Shown in pieces: positions 24,973 to 34,710 of a stretch of DNA of 64,000 nucleotides. The translations under genes were made by a program, and so were the position numbers. Within the stretch, counting starts at the first letter, position 1, and each line of letters begins with the position of its first letter. A model generated the notes under the pieces. The model made no database searches. It was given only the letters and a program-made list of their open reading frames with translations, and was not told where the DNA came from. The DNA comes from Fontibacterium abundans (GTDB taxonomy: Bacteria > Pseudomonadota > Alphaproteobacteria > Pelagibacterales > Pelagibacteraceae): NCBI GenBank assembly GCA_965235095.1, contig OZ249405.1; one strand, 5' to 3'.

Positions 24973-25974
24973 ATGAGTGAAGAAAAAATTAATCCGTTTG
25001 TTGATTTGGTTGCAGTAACGAGAGGGGATGTTGTTGAAAATATTCATCAAGGAGTAGCTATAGCTATAGATTCTGATTATCGAATTATTAAAAAGTGGGG
25101 TGATACACAAACTGAGATATTTCCAAGATCTGCATTAAAACCCATTCAAGCTTTTGGCATCATTACCTCAGGCGCTGATAAAGCTTTAAAACTTAAAGAT
25201 GAACAAATAGCATTAGCCACATCTTCTCATCACGCAGAACCTGTTCATATTGATATGGTTAAGTCTTGGCTAACTGAATTAAAATTAGATGAGGAAGATT
25301 TAACTTTAGGGACAGCTTGGCCACTAGGTCCAAAAAGAAAAGATTATATTTTAAGACATGAAGGTCGAAAATCTAGAATTTATCATAATTGTTCTGGCAA
25401 ACACTGCGGACAATTATCTATTTGCGTTCATAAAAAATTTAAAACTTTAAAATACCAAGATCCAAAACATCCCGTACAAAAGCTATTTATTGAAAATTTA
25501 GAAAAGTTATCCGAGACAAAAATTAATCATCTTGGCATTGATGGTTGTGGATTGCCTGCGCCAAGTTTACCTCTAGAGCGATTTGCTTACGCACTAACTA
25601 AATTTGCAGATCCTTCTAAATTAGAAGGGATTGAACAAAAAGCAGTTAAAAAGATTTTTGATTGCTGCGTTAAATATCCTATATTATTTGGTGGCTCTGA
25701 AAGTGTTAATTCTATTTTAACAAAGAGCAGTGATAAAAAAATTTTAGTTAAAAATGGTGCCGATGGAGTATTTTCTGCAATTATTCCTGAAGAAAAAGTA
25801 TCGATTGTTGTTAAAATTAAAGATGGCAATATGAAAGCGGCGGAAGTTGCAATTGCAGGATTGCTAAAAGAGCTAAAATTTTTAGATAATGATGAGGTTA
25901 AAAAATTAGTCAGTCAGCCAATTTTAAATTCTGCAGGTACAAAGAGTGGAAAAATGTATTGGTTGGGTAACTAA
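24973..25974 (+). CDS. asparaginase, Rhizobium etli type II (COG4448 family)
   Basis: 333 residues. Family signatures: VAVTRGDVVENIHQG, FPRSALKPIQA (Ser-x-x-Lys catalytic pair), SSHHAEPVH, NCSGKHCG (second Ser/Lys and Cys) and GIDGCGLPAPSLPL. This family differs in fold from E. coli asparaginases and resembles serine-dependent beta-lactamase-like hydrolases. Hydrolyses L-asparagine to aspartate and ammonia in the cytosol. Confidence 0.9.
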   Translation: MSEEKINPFVDLVAVTRGDVVENIHQGVAIAIDSDYRIIKKWGDTQTEIFPRSALKPIQAFGIITSGADKALKLKDEQIALATSSHHAEPVHIDMVKSWLTELKLDEEDLTLGTAWPLGPKRKDYILRHEGRKSRIYHNCSGKHCGQLSICVHKKFKTLKYQDPKHPVQKLFIENLEKLSETKINHLGIDGCGLPAPSLPLERFAYALTKFADPSKLEGIEQKAVKKIFDCCVKYPILFGGSESVNSILTKSSDKKILVKNGADGVFSAIIPEEKVSIVVKIKDGNMKAAEVAIAGLLKELKFLDNDEVKKLVSQPILNSAGTKSGKMYWLGN

Positions 25975-25977
25975 TTA

Positions 25978-26577
25978 TTAATCTTCGCGGTTATAGCGTT
26001 TATTACTACGAATAGTCATCACTGCTGAAATTCCAATAATTAAAAAAAGTGCAGAAAAGATAACTACTAAATTCTTTTTCTCAAAAAAATCAAAAAAAAC
26101 TCCAGCAGCAGTTGTTCCAATTAATAAAACAGACACCATAATTTGATAACGCACAACATTTTTATGCTTTTGTTTAATTTCTACATTATCTTGCATTTCA
26201 GCTTTTAGAAAATCTCGAATAGAGAAGAAATCCGTTAAGCGATTATTCGCATCTAACACAGGCATATGACGAATATTATTATTTTTCATTACGTCTATGG
26301 TGTAATTAATATCATCGTTTAATTTTGCAGTAATAATTTTACTAGTCATAATCTCTTTAGCAGTTGTTAAATCTGCATCCTTTGCCTCAACGACTAGTTT
26401 TGAAACGATATCTCGCTCAGAGACGATTCCTAATAATTTATTATCTTCATCAACAATCGGAACGGCGCCAATTTTTTTATCCTTTAATGCTAAAGCTATT
26501 TCACTAATGGGTGTTTCGGTTCCAAATGCAAAATTTTCTTTAAAACTTTTAAGATCTCGTAAAGATGCAATTTTCAT
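25978..26577 (-). CDS. tandem CBS-domain protein with C-terminal membrane hairpin
   Basis: 199 residues. Two CBS motifs (about residues 15-75 with VPIVDEDNKLLGIVSERDIV and 80-135 with IRHMPVLDANNRLTDFFSIRDFL), then two hydrophobic helices (about 145-162 and 168-187) and a basic tail. CBS pairs bind adenosine ligands; here they probably report energy state to the membrane. Convergent with the asparaginase gene. Confidence 0.83.
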   Translation of the reverse strand: MKIASLRDLKSFKENFAFGTETPISEIALALKDKKIGAVPIVDEDNKLLGIVSERDIVSKLVVEAKDADLTTAKEIMTSKIITAKLNDDINYTIDVMKNNNIRHMPVLDANNRLTDFFSIRDFLKAEMQDNVEIKQKHKNVVRYQIMVSVLLIGTTAAGVFFDFFEKKNLVVIFSALFLIIGISAVMTIRSNKRYNRED

Positions 26578-26712
26578 AATTATTATTTTATAATAATATT
26601 AGATTAATGTTAAAGATTTATTAACGCAAAATGACCAATAAATTAGTGACTTTAAAAACTGGAAACACGTCTTGGTGGAAAATATATTAGATGAAACAAT
26701 AATTGTTAGCAG

Positions 26713-27282
26713 CTAATATTTATTAGCTAAAAATTTAATTACTTCATTAACATTTTCATCGGGTGGAAAAATTGGATAAAAATATTTTAAGATTTTATTA
26801 TCACTTAATATCAAAGTAATTCTTTTTAATAATTTTAAATCTTTTACTTGAAAAATAGGTAATTTTAATTGATTAGCAAATTTAAGCTTTTCATCAGATA
26901 AAACTTCATAAGGCAGATTTAACCTTTTCGCCATTTCTTTTTGATACTCACTCGTTTGTGACGATAGCCCAAAAATATTATTAATGTTTAACTTTTTAAG
27001 TGCATTAAAATTATCTCTAAAAGAACATGATTGAGGCGTGCATCCTCTCGCACCTGGTATGTTGTCCCAATTGTCAGGTAGGGGTTTATCAGGTTGACCG
27101 GTCATTGGATAAATATAAATAATTGTTAAACCCTTTATTTCAGATAAATCCACTAATGTATCAGCAGTGGATTTAAGTTTGATTGGTTTAATAATATAAT
27201 TATTTAAATGATTTAAGTTTTCCTCTCCCTTTGGTGCTGGAATTTTAGACCAATCGATATTTGTTAAACTTTTTTGGTTCAA
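26713..27282 (-). CDS. peroxiredoxin (AhpC/TSA, PrxQ-like)
   Basis: 189 residues with a thioredoxin fold. The segment GARGCTPQSCSFRDN carries peroxidatic Cys81 and a second Cys86 five residues later, the spacing of atypical 2-Cys PrxQ-type enzymes. It would reduce hydroperoxides. It lies six bases after a DCC-family CxxC protein gene and next to katG, giving an oxidative-stress neighbourhood. Confidence 0.85.
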   Translation of the reverse strand: MNQKSLTNIDWSKIPAPKGEENLNHLNNYIIKPIKLKSTADTLVDLSEIKGLTIIYIYPMTGQPDKPLPDNWDNIPGARGCTPQSCSFRDNFNALKKLNINNIFGLSSQTSEYQKEMAKRLNLPYEVLSDEKLKFANQLKLPIFQVKDLKLLKRITLILSDNKILKYFYPIFPPDENVNEVIKFLANKY

Positions 27283-27287
27283 GCGTT

Positions 27288-27644
27288 TTACCGATTTAAA
27301 TATTTACTCTTTAAATATAAGGGTAGCGCCACAATTTCATAAGCAATAAAGAAAATTGGGTACACAATTGGATTTTTTAATATTTTTGCTAAAATTCTTA
27401 AATATTTTATTTCCTCCCAAATAATAAGAAAAGCTTTTGCACCCACAATTAAATGACCATGCACTGAAGCATGCATTCGTCTCATTAACTGGTCTTTAGT
27501 TTTTTTAGTTTCAATATAAGCTTTAATGTTGTCATTGATATCCACCCACTCAAAAAGGGGGTTTTTAATTTTTTTTTTATAATAATTAATTTCGCAGTTA
27601 CAAATGGAGCAAGATTGGTTGTAATAAATTTTAATAATCTGCAT
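27288..27644 (-). CDS. DCC-family (DUF393) thiol-disulfide oxidoreductase-like protein
   Basis: 118 residues. N-terminal YYNQSCSICNCEINYYKKK contains the Cys12-x2-Cys15 typical of the DCC family, then a thioredoxin-like core and a hydrophobic C-terminal segment (YPIFFIAYEIVALPLYL). Possibly the electron donor for the peroxiredoxin that follows it; that pairing is inferred from operon position. Confidence 0.8.
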   Translation of the reverse strand: MQIIKIYYNQSCSICNCEINYYKKKIKNPLFEWVDINDNIKAYIETKKTKDQLMRRMHASVHGHLIVGAKAFLIIWEEIKYLRILAKILKNPIVYPIFFIAYEIVALPLYLKSKYLNR

Positions 27645-27764
27645 AAAGAGGATTTTATCTGCGTCATTTTATATCAAACGGACTAAACCTAAAGTAGAAA
27701 TAAACATATTGTTTACTTAACTTTCTAACTTTAATTTGATAAGAATCATCCTCTTTCAAAAATT

Positions 27765-29936
27765 ATGAGTACAGAAACTTTCAAAAAAACAAACGGTTCA
27801 GGAAAATGCCCAGTGATGCATGGTTCTTTAACAAAGGCAGACCAATCACCAACAGCTGCTTGGTGGCCAAAATCTTTAAACTTAGATATTTTGCATCAAC
27901 ACGATACTAAAACTAATCCACTTCCTGGATTTGATTATAAAAAAGAAGTTAAGAAATTAAATTATAACGCTTTAAAAAAAGATTTACTGAAATTAATGAC
28001 AGATAGTCAAGAGTGGTGGCCTGCCGATCTTGGAACATATTCTGGTTTATTTGTTAGAATGGCTTGGCACTCTGCAGGAACTTATAGAATTGCAGACGGT
28101 CGTGGTGGATCTGGAACAGGAAATCATAGATTTTCTCCATTAGATTCTTGGCCTGATAATGCAAACTTAGATAAAGCAAGAAGACTTCTTTGGCCGATTA
28201 AAAAGAAATATGGAAATAAATTAAGTTGGGCTGATCTTATGATCTTAGCTGGTAACATGGGTTATGAACATGCCGGCCTTAAGACTTATGGTTTTTCATT
28301 TGGACGAGTAGATATTTGGCATCCTGAAAAAGATGTTTATTGGGGAAGCGAAAAAGAATGGTTACAAGATAAACGTTATCCAAACAAACAAGATAGAACA
28401 TCTTTAGATAATCCTCTAGCAGCTGTGGTGATGGGACTTATTTATGTAAATCCACAAGGGGTGGATGGTGAACCTGATCCATTAAAAACAGCCCACGATG
28501 TTAGAGAAACATTTGCAAGAATGGCAATGAATGATGTTGAAACTTGCGCACTGACTGTGGGTGGTCACAGTATCGGACGTTGTCATGGAAACGGTGATGC
28601 TGCAAAATTAAGACCGGAGCCTGCTGGTGCTGAAATTTATGAACAAGGCTTAGGTTGGAATCAAGAAAATGGACTTGGTAAATATCAAGTAACTTCAGGA
28701 CTTGAAGGCGCGTGGACGACTAATCCTGATAAATGGAATTACGAATACTTAGATCTTTTATTAAATTATGAATGGGAACTAAAGAAGAGTCCAGCAGGTG
28801 CTTTTCAATGGGAACCTATTGGATTAGAGGAACATAAAAAAGCAAAAGATTTAGAAGATCCAAAAATTAGACATAATCCAATCATGACCGATGCTGATAT
28901 GGCTATGAAAATGGATCCAGAGTATAGAAAAATTTCAGAAAAATTTTATAAAAATCCAAAGTATTTAGATGAACAATTTGGCAGAGCTTGGTTTAAATTA
29001 ACACACAGAGATTTAGGATCACGTAAAAACTATATTGGTCCTTGGGTGCCAAAAGAAGAGTTAATTTGGCAAGATCCAGTTCCAGCATTAAAGAAAAAAT
29101 ATAATGCTGAGAAAGTTAAAAAATTAATTGCAGCAAGTGGTCTAAGTACACAAGAATTAGTTACAACCGCTTTTGACAGTGCGAGAACTTTCAGACGTAC
29201 CGACAAACGAGGTGGTGCCAATGGTGCACGTATTCGATTATCTCCACAAATCAATTGGGAAGCAAATGAACCAGCTAAACTTAAAAAAGTTTTAAAAGTT
29301 TATGAAGGCATTGCTAAAAAATCGGGCACAAGCGTCGCTGACACTATTATTTTAGGCGGCGTTGTTGGTTTAGAGAAAGCTATTAAAAAAGCTGGATCTA
29401 AAGTTAAAGTTCCATTTAGAGCCGGTCGAGGTGATGCAAGTCAGGACCAAACAGATATCGATTCATTTAAAGTATTAGAGCCCGTGCACGATGCCTTTAG
29501 AAATTACGTTAAAAAAGATTACGTAGTGATGCCAGAGGAATTAATGTTAGAGCGAGCATCTTTAATGGGATTATCTGCAAAAGAGATGACTTGTTTAATT
29601 GGCGGTATGCGAGTTTTAGGTACCAACTTTGATGATACAAAACATGGAGTGTTTACAGATAAAGTTGGCGCATTAACTAATGATTTCTTCGTACATTTAA
29701 CAGATATGAAATATTCTTGGAATCCAACGGGCAAAAACAGCTACGATATTATTGAAAGAAAATCGGGTAAGAAAAAATTCACAGCAACTCGAGTTGATCT
29801 TGTATTTGGTTCAAACTCAGTTCTTAGAGCGTATGCAGAAGTTTACGCACAAGATGACAATCAAGAAAAATTCATAAAAGATTTCGTTGAAGTTTGGACG
29901 AAAATTATGAATGCCGATCTTCCAAGCCTAAATTAA
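27765..29936 (+). CDS. katG: catalase-peroxidase
   Basis: 723 residues, full two-domain KatG. Distal Arg98, Trp101 and His102 (RMAWHSAGTYR), Tyr227 (YVNPQG) and Met253 which complete the Trp-Tyr-Met adduct, and the proximal heme ligand His268 (GGHSIGRCHG). The C-terminal haem-less domain is intact. Dismutates hydrogen peroxide in the cytosol. Divergent from the DUF393-peroxiredoxin pair, so the 120-base gap probably contains shared peroxide-responsive control, though no OxyR site was recognised. Confidence 0.97.
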   Translation: MSTETFKKTNGSGKCPVMHGSLTKADQSPTAAWWPKSLNLDILHQHDTKTNPLPGFDYKKEVKKLNYNALKKDLLKLMTDSQEWWPADLGTYSGLFVRMAWHSAGTYRIADGRGGSGTGNHRFSPLDSWPDNANLDKARRLLWPIKKKYGNKLSWADLMILAGNMGYEHAGLKTYGFSFGRVDIWHPEKDVYWGSEKEWLQDKRYPNKQDRTSLDNPLAAVVMGLIYVNPQGVDGEPDPLKTAHDVRETFARMAMNDVETCALTVGGHSIGRCHGNGDAAKLRPEPAGAEIYEQGLGWNQENGLGKYQVTSGLEGAWTTNPDKWNYEYLDLLLNYEWELKKSPAGAFQWEPIGLEEHKKAKDLEDPKIRHNPIMTDADMAMKMDPEYRKISEKFYKNPKYLDEQFGRAWFKLTHRDLGSRKNYIGPWVPKEELIWQDPVPALKKKYNAEKVKKLIAASGLSTQELVTTAFDSARTFRRTDKRGGANGARIRLSPQINWEANEPAKLKKVLKVYEGIAKKSGTSVADTIILGGVVGLEKAIKKAGSKVKVPFRAGRGDASQDQTDIDSFKVLEPVHDAFRNYVKKDYVVMPEELMLERASLMGLSAKEMTCLIGGMRVLGTNFDDTKHGVFTDKVGALTNDFFVHLTDMKYSWNPTGKNSYDIIERKSGKKKFTATRVDLVFGSNSVLRAYAEVYAQDDNQEKFIKDFVEVWTKIMNADLPSLN

Positions 29937-30050
29937 AATTTTAATTACTCCTTTATTAGCCCACTTTAGATTTGCTAGAAATTTATAGCATTTATAAAAA
30001 TTATATTTTAGAAGATTTAAAGACAAAACAGCCATGAAAGGATGGAACAA

Positions 30051-30245
30051 ATGCTAAGATCTATGGAAAAAATATGGGCCAGAGCTACTGGTCATTTAAT
30101 GGGCAGCACCGATAGTGATAAACCCGATGTACCTATTTTAACTTTACGAGAAGCACGTATTGCTTTGTACCTTAAAACATTTTGGACTGTGATTCATGTG
30201 ATCACTTGTGCGTTTATTATCGCAAATGTGATTAGGCACTGGTAG
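30051..30245 (+). CDS. small single-helix membrane protein
   Basis: 64 residues from the ATG at 30051, favoured because AAAGGA lies about eight bases upstream; an ATG at 30042 overlaps that site. A charged N-terminal half (ILTLREARIALYLKTFWT) leads into one membrane helix (VIHVITCAFIIANVIRHW). Family not recognised. First of three closely spaced small membrane genes. Confidence 0.6.
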   Translation: MLRSMEKIWARATGHLMGSTDSDKPDVPILTLREARIALYLKTFWTVIHVITCAFIIANVIRHW

Positions 30246-30277
30246 AGAAAACTTAATAACTTAACTTTGGAGAAATC

Positions 30278-30502
30278 ATGAAATTTGTAAATAAATATGT
30301 AAAATGGGCAAGCACAGCTCTTATATTGAGTGGGATTTTGCTGACGAGTGTAAACCTTTATCCACTTAATATATTCGTGCATAGCGCTGGTTCATTAGGT
30401 TGGACGCTTGTTGGGTATGTGAATAAAGATAGAGCGTTGATGGTAAATTTTGGAATACAAATTCCAATCTTTGCATTAGGTTATGCAAAAGTATTTTTTT
30501 AA
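30278..30502 (+). CDS. small membrane protein, DUF6552-like
   Basis: 74 residues, two hydrophobic helices separated by YPLNIFVHSAGSLGWTLVGYVNKDRALMV, a pattern resembling DUF6552 proteins of alphaproteobacteria. GGAG precedes the ATG. Its stop overlaps the start of the next small gene (TAATG). Function unknown. Confidence 0.65.
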   Translation: MKFVNKYVKWASTALILSGILLTSVNLYPLNIFVHSAGSLGWTLVGYVNKDRALMVNFGIQIPIFALGYAKVFF

Positions 30503-30621
30503 TGATTAAAAAAGATTTATTTAAAATAATTGATTATATTATTAAACGACCTAAAACGGTTGTGATTATATTAGTGCTGATTGCACTATCACCGTTATTT
30601 ATAAATTTAATAAAATTTTAA
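30502..30621 (+). CDS. 39-residue single-helix membrane protein
   Basis: Starts in the TAATG of the preceding gene, so probably translationally coupled. A basic N-terminus (KKDLFKIIDYIIKRPKT) is followed by one helix (VVIILVLIALSPLFINLI). Positive-inside topology puts the N-terminus in the cytosol. Function unknown. Confidence 0.55.
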   Translation: MIKKDLFKIIDYIIKRPKTVVIILVLIALSPLFINLIKF

Positions 30622-30623
30622 TT

Positions 30624-31007
30624 TTATAGTTCGTCTTTATCAAACTTGATGCCAAGAAGTTTAGATCTTCTAAATTTCAATATCACAATTGCTATAGCAA
30701 GAAGTAATATTGCTCCCGCTTCATAAACAAGTGTTGATGGATCAATATCTTTTTTTTGTAATATAATTAATCGCGATAATGCAGTGATTGCAATAAATAG
30801 AGGGTAAGTCAGACGAATCGTTTGTGTTCGCCAATAACTTGTCACCATTCCAATTACCTCTAAATAAATAAATAGCAATAATAAATCTGGCAGATTTACA
30901 TCGCGAATCTCAACCATATGCAGAACTTCAAGTCCAAAGGCAATTGAGGTTGCAATTAGGATGACCGATGCAAATACAAGCTGTAATTTTCTAAAAAAAC
31001 TTACCAT
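30624..31007 (-). CDS. PsiE-like (phosphate-starvation-inducible E) membrane protein
   Basis: 127 residues with four helices and the PsiE-type core LLLLFIYLEVIGMVTSYW followed by IRLTYPLFIAITALSRLII. PsiE proteins have no defined biochemical role. Convergent with the small-gene trio, with a two-base gap. Confidence 0.75.
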   Translation of the reverse strand: MVSFFRKLQLVFASVILIATSIAFGLEVLHMVEIRDVNLPDLLLLFIYLEVIGMVTSYWRTQTIRLTYPLFIAITALSRLIILQKKDIDPSTLVYEAGAILLLAIAIVILKFRRSKLLGIKFDKDEL

Positions 31008-31074
31008 ATTAATTTAAGTAATATCATTGTTTGCAAATACTTGCCTATGTTATTATGAATGATATTAGATAAAA

Positions 31075-31212
31075 ATGTCACCATTAATTGGAGTAATTAT
31101 TTTAGTTTTTTGTATTGGTTTTCTAATGGCAATAGGTCTTGAGAAATTGTCATTGTTAATAGGTTTTTTTATAGCTCTTATGTCTTATCTGCATTTCTTC
31201 GGCGGAATCTAG
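31075..31212 (+). CDS. 45-residue two-helix membrane protein (candidate)
   Basis: Reading frame coding two hydrophobic stretches around a short polar turn (GLEKLS), ending HFFGGI. It fills the gap between psiE and the next gene, whose TTG lies six bases beyond the stop. No clear Shine-Dalgarno; support is from composition and tight packing. Confidence 0.45.
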   Translation: MSPLIGVIILVFCIGFLMAIGLEKLSLLIGFFIALMSYLHFFGGI

Positions 31213-31217
31213 TTAGT

Positions 31218-32291
31218 TTGAAAAAATTTTTAAAAATATTTTTTATTTTTTTTATTTTATCAAAGTCAGGATATGCACAAAATTTTAAGATTGAGAAAAT
31301 TTTAGATCTTAAAGATCCTTGGGGTTTAACATTTATCAATAAAGATGAGGTTTTGATCACTGAAAAAGAGGGTGAGATTGTACTTGCAAATATTAAAAGT
31401 AAAGAAGTTAAAAAAGTAAAACATAATTTAAATTATAAAGTAGATGGCCAAGGCGGACTCCTTGATATTATCAAACATAATAGTGATATTTTTATTTGCT
31501 ATACGGAAGATCGAGGGGGTGGCAAAACAAGCACTAGTATTGCAAAGGCAACTTTTGCAAAAGAGAATTTAAATTTTAAAAATATTTTTCAAGCAAATCC
31601 ACCAATCAATAGTGGTTATCATTTTGGCTGCAGATTAGTCATTAAAGATAATATGATTTATGCAAGTGCAGGCGAGCGTGGAAATGGCAACATTGCACAA
31701 GATCCAAAAACCCATGTGGGTAAAATGATTAGAATTAATCTAGATGGATCTGCCCCAAAAAATAATCCAAAGTTTAAAGGCAAAGACGATTGGCTGCCTG
31801 AAATTTATCAAATCGGTATTCGAAATCCGCAAGGTATGACGTTATCACCCTTTAATGGTAAAATTTATATTTCAAATCACGGGGCAAAAGGTGGAGATTT
31901 TTTTGGTGAGGTAAAATTTGGAGAAAATTATGGTTGGCAGATTTGGTGTTGGGGTGGGGTTAATTATTCAGGAACAAAATGTGGCGAGACAGAGCAATGG
32001 GATCGTCGTTTTACAAAGCCATTATATACCTGGAGTCCTTCCATTGCAGTAAGTGCAGTGCAAATTTATAAGGGAGATGAATTTAAAGAGTGGAATGGTC
32101 ATATACTAATGACTTCTTTAAAGGATGAAACTATTCGAAAACTTGAATTTATAAATGATAATGAAGTGGGCAGAGAAGTTATTATTTTAAAGGGTAAATT
32201 AAATCGAATTCGTGATTTAAAAATTGCAGAAGATGGAAAAATTTACATCCTTTCTAATGGTGCAGGGGCACTATCTGTAATAAAGAAATAA
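31218..32291 (+). CDS. PQQ-dependent aldose sugar dehydrogenase-like protein (YliI family), periplasmic
   Basis: 357 residues, TTG start. Signal peptide (basic KKFLKIFF then hydrophobic, cleavage near SGYA), then a six-bladed propeller: DPWGLTFINKDEVLITEKEGEI, GGLLDI, SGYHFGCRLVI, the RNPQGMTLSPFNGKIYISNHGAKGGD block and ENYGW. The family oxidises aldoses with PQQ and calcium, but many members lack proven activity and no pqq genes are seen here. Confidence 0.85.
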   Translation: MKKFLKIFFIFFILSKSGYAQNFKIEKILDLKDPWGLTFINKDEVLITEKEGEIVLANIKSKEVKKVKHNLNYKVDGQGGLLDIIKHNSDIFICYTEDRGGGKTSTSIAKATFAKENLNFKNIFQANPPINSGYHFGCRLVIKDNMIYASAGERGNGNIAQDPKTHVGKMIRINLDGSAPKNNPKFKGKDDWLPEIYQIGIRNPQGMTLSPFNGKIYISNHGAKGGDFFGEVKFGENYGWQIWCWGGVNYSGTKCGETEQWDRRFTKPLYTWSPSIAVSAVQIYKGDEFKEWNGHILMTSLKDETIRKLEFINDNEVGREVIILKGKLNRIRDLKIAEDGKIYILSNGAGALSVIKK

Positions 32292-32292
32292 A

Positions 32293-32886
32293 TTAACTTA
32301 ATTGCGACTCAACAAATTCCCAGTTTGCTAATTTTTCAACAAAGGCTTTGAGATAATCGGGTCTTCGATTCTTATAGTCCACATAATAAGCATGTTCCCA
32401 CACATCGCAGCCAAAAATAGGTTTTAAATTATCTACTAACGGATTTGAACCATTTGCGGTTTTACTAATAACTAATTGATCCCCTTTTAGAGAAAGCCAA
32501 GCCCAACCAGAACCAAATTGAGTAACACCTGCTTGAATAAAATCTTCTTTAAATTTTTCAACTGTACCAAATGTTTCAATAATTTTTTTCTCTAATTTTC
32601 CTGGCATTTTGCCACCACCGCTTGGGCGCATGCACTGCCAAAATAAAATATGATTATAATGTTGGCCGGCATTATTAAAGATTGCAGCTTTACTTGAATC
32701 ATTTGCAGTTTTTTTTACAATATCTTCAAGAGTATCGTTTTCAAGAGGGGTGCCTTTAATCAAATTATTTAAATTTGTTATATAAGTCTGATGATGTTTA
32801 CTGTGATGTAATTCTAATGTTTCAACACTCATTGCAGGATGAAGTGCGTTTTTTGCATAATTTAAGTTAGGTAAAGTAAATATCAT
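32293..32886 (-). CDS. sodB: Fe/Mn superoxide dismutase
   Basis: 197 residues. Metal ligands His27 (LELHHSKHH), His79 (HYNHILFW), Asp161 and His165 (DVWEHAYYVDY). The AGQHYNHILFW and FGSGWAWL segments favour the iron type, but metal choice cannot be fixed by sequence alone. Removes superoxide in the cytosol. Convergent with the PQQ dehydrogenase gene (one-base gap). Confidence 0.94.
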   Translation of the reverse strand: MIFTLPNLNYAKNALHPAMSVETLELHHSKHHQTYITNLNNLIKGTPLENDTLEDIVKKTANDSSKAAIFNNAGQHYNHILFWQCMRPSGGGKMPGKLEKKIIETFGTVEKFKEDFIQAGVTQFGSGWAWLSLKGDQLVISKTANGSNPLVDNLKPIFGCDVWEHAYYVDYKNRRPDYLKAFVEKLANWEFVESQLS

Positions 32887-33041
32887 AATGATTGACTGTA
32901 TATTAAATTTTTTAAAAATAAACTTTCAATTTTTTATAAAAATTTTACTAAAATTTTAGGGATTTGTTCTTTAAAACCAAAAAACCCCTTATTTGAAAAT
33001 TGAAAGCAATACTGATCGTAGTCCCTTGCTAAATAGGTAAT

Positions 33042-33707
33042 TTAATTAAGATGCCCTGTTTTGACATAAATTAGTGCGCCTTCTGATTTTGTAAATGGCG
33101 CATGTTTACTGTAACAAGGACTTCTTATCCAAGTATGTTTTGGATAATAATTATGTTCATCGTGAAATACTCCATCTAATACAAAAATCTCTTCACCCCC
33201 TGGATGAACATGCGGGGTAAAAATAGTATTCGGCGCCCAACGCACTAAAGCAGTTCCAACTCCATTAAATTCATGTAGCGGCATAACCGATAAACCTGGA
33301 ACTAATCCTTGGTGCCAAATTTCTGTTTGAGTATTTATTTTAACACTTGCAATATCTTCAGGATGAAAGTGTCTTAATTTAACAAATAATGTACAGCCTG
33401 TTTTTGAATAGGGTGAGTGCTTACTATTGGGTGGATTTCGCAAATAAGTACCTGCAGAATAATTACCATTTTCATCAGAGAATGTTCCATCAAGAACTAA
33501 TATTTCCTCTCCTTCGCCATGCTCATGTTGAGTAAAAGTTGAGTTTGGTTTGTATTTTACAATTGAACTTGCTTTTGCAACTTCACCACCAACGCGGTCT
33601 AAATAAGCTCTATTAATTCCAGGAACAGGTGATGGGTTCCAAGTCATTTCTTCAGGCTTTATTACAACTTTTAAATTAAAATCTGCATTTATTTTCATAG
33701 CATCCAT
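33042..33707 (-). CDS. double-cupin protein (ChrR-like cupin repeats)
   Basis: 221 residues made of two cupin repeats: TQHEHGEGEEILVLDGTFSDE with LRNPPNSKHSPYS, and TPHVHPGGEEIFVLDGVFHDE with IRSPCYSKHAPFT. Each has the HxH-x3/4-E metal triad. It resembles the cupin of anti-sigma ChrR but lacks the N-terminal zinc-binding anti-sigma domain. Possibly an oxygenase or oxidative-stress sensor. An in-frame ATG three codons in is an alternative start. Confidence 0.8.
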   Translation of the reverse strand: MDAMKINADFNLKVVIKPEEMTWNPSPVPGINRAYLDRVGGEVAKASSIVKYKPNSTFTQHEHGEGEEILVLDGTFSDENGNYSAGTYLRNPPNSKHSPYSKTGCTLFVKLRHFHPEDIASVKINTQTEIWHQGLVPGLSVMPLHEFNGVGTALVRWAPNTIFTPHVHPGGEEIFVLDGVFHDEHNYYPKHTWIRSPCYSKHAPFTKSEGALIYVKTGHLN

Positions 33708-33785
33708 ACTAACTTAAAAATTAACTATCACTTAGTTTATAATTTTCAAGAATTACCGTGTAATATCAATTAATATAAAATCTTA

Positions 33786-34649
33786 ATGGTAATAAATTTT
33801 AATATTTGGTTAAAAAGAACTTTAATTATAATTACTTCACTTCTTATCGTTGGATGTAGTGTTGTGACTTTAGGCTACAACCGCCTACCGTTTCTTACAA
33901 TTTTTGAATTAGACTCCATTGTTGATTTAACTGAAGAACAAGAAAACCTCTCACGCATTCAACTTGATGCTTGGTTAGAATGGCACCGCGAAAAGCATCT
34001 TCCGCAATACATTGTAAAATTAGAACAATGGGAAAAACTGATTATACAAGATTTAACTCCAAGTCAGTTTTGTAAAGAAGTGGATGTGATTAGAACTTTT
34101 ACCAATGAAGCAGTTGAAAAATTTATCCCAGCTCTCATTCCAATAGCTACAACTTTAACGCCAATTCAAATTGATAATTGGAATACGTATCAGGAAGAAA
34201 AAGATAAAGAGTTTGTTGAAAATTTCGGCAAAGGTAAGAAGGGTGAGATTATTAACGAGAAAAGATTAAAAAGAGCCATTGAACGAGCAGAGATGCTTTA
34301 TGGAACATTGAATGCAAATCAAAAAGAAGCTTTGGCTAAACGATTAGAAAAAAGTGTGTTTAATGTTGAGCAAGTTTTACCAGAAAGAAAACGCAGACAC
34401 TCTGATTCAATCAATGCAGTAAAGCTTATCCAATCTGGGGCAAAACCTTATCCAACTTTAAAAGCAGTGTGGGACCGTAATCAAAAATCACCGAATCCAA
34501 ATTATGCAGCTTACAGTGATAAAATGTTACAAGATGGCTGCAGTCAATTATCTGAACTACATAACAAAACTACATTAGAACAACGAAAAAAAGCAGCACA
34601 GAAATTAAACGGTTATCGAAAAGATTTTGAAACTTTAATCAAACCCTAA
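33786..34649 (+). CDS. DUF6279-like lipoprotein
   Basis: 287 residues. Hydrophobic leader with lipobox LLIVGC (Cys near residue 24), then a helical domain with YNRLPFLTIFELDSIVDLTEEQ and LDAWLEWHREKHLPQY, which matches proteins annotated DUF6279. Charged and Trp-rich, probably periplasmic and membrane anchored. Function unknown. Confidence 0.8.
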   Translation: MVINFNIWLKRTLIIITSLLIVGCSVVTLGYNRLPFLTIFELDSIVDLTEEQENLSRIQLDAWLEWHREKHLPQYIVKLEQWEKLIIQDLTPSQFCKEVDVIRTFTNEAVEKFIPALIPIATTLTPIQIDNWNTYQEEKDKEFVENFGKGKKGEIINEKRLKRAIERAEMLYGTLNANQKEALAKRLEKSVFNVEQVLPERKRRHSDSINAVKLIQSGAKPYPTLKAVWDRNQKSPNPNYAAYSDKMLQDGCSQLSELHNKTTLEQRKKAAQKLNGYRKDFETLIKP

Positions 34650-34710
34650 ATTTAATTATTTTTTTAAATTATATTCTCAATTTATATCGATCTATGATAT
34701 TATCAAAGCA

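Noticed and set aside
27735..27755. TGAT-AAGA-ATCA inverted repeat upstream of katG as a Fur/Irr or OxyR site
   Set aside because: Arms are only four bases and the sequence does not match a recognised OxyR, Fur or Irr consensus well enough.
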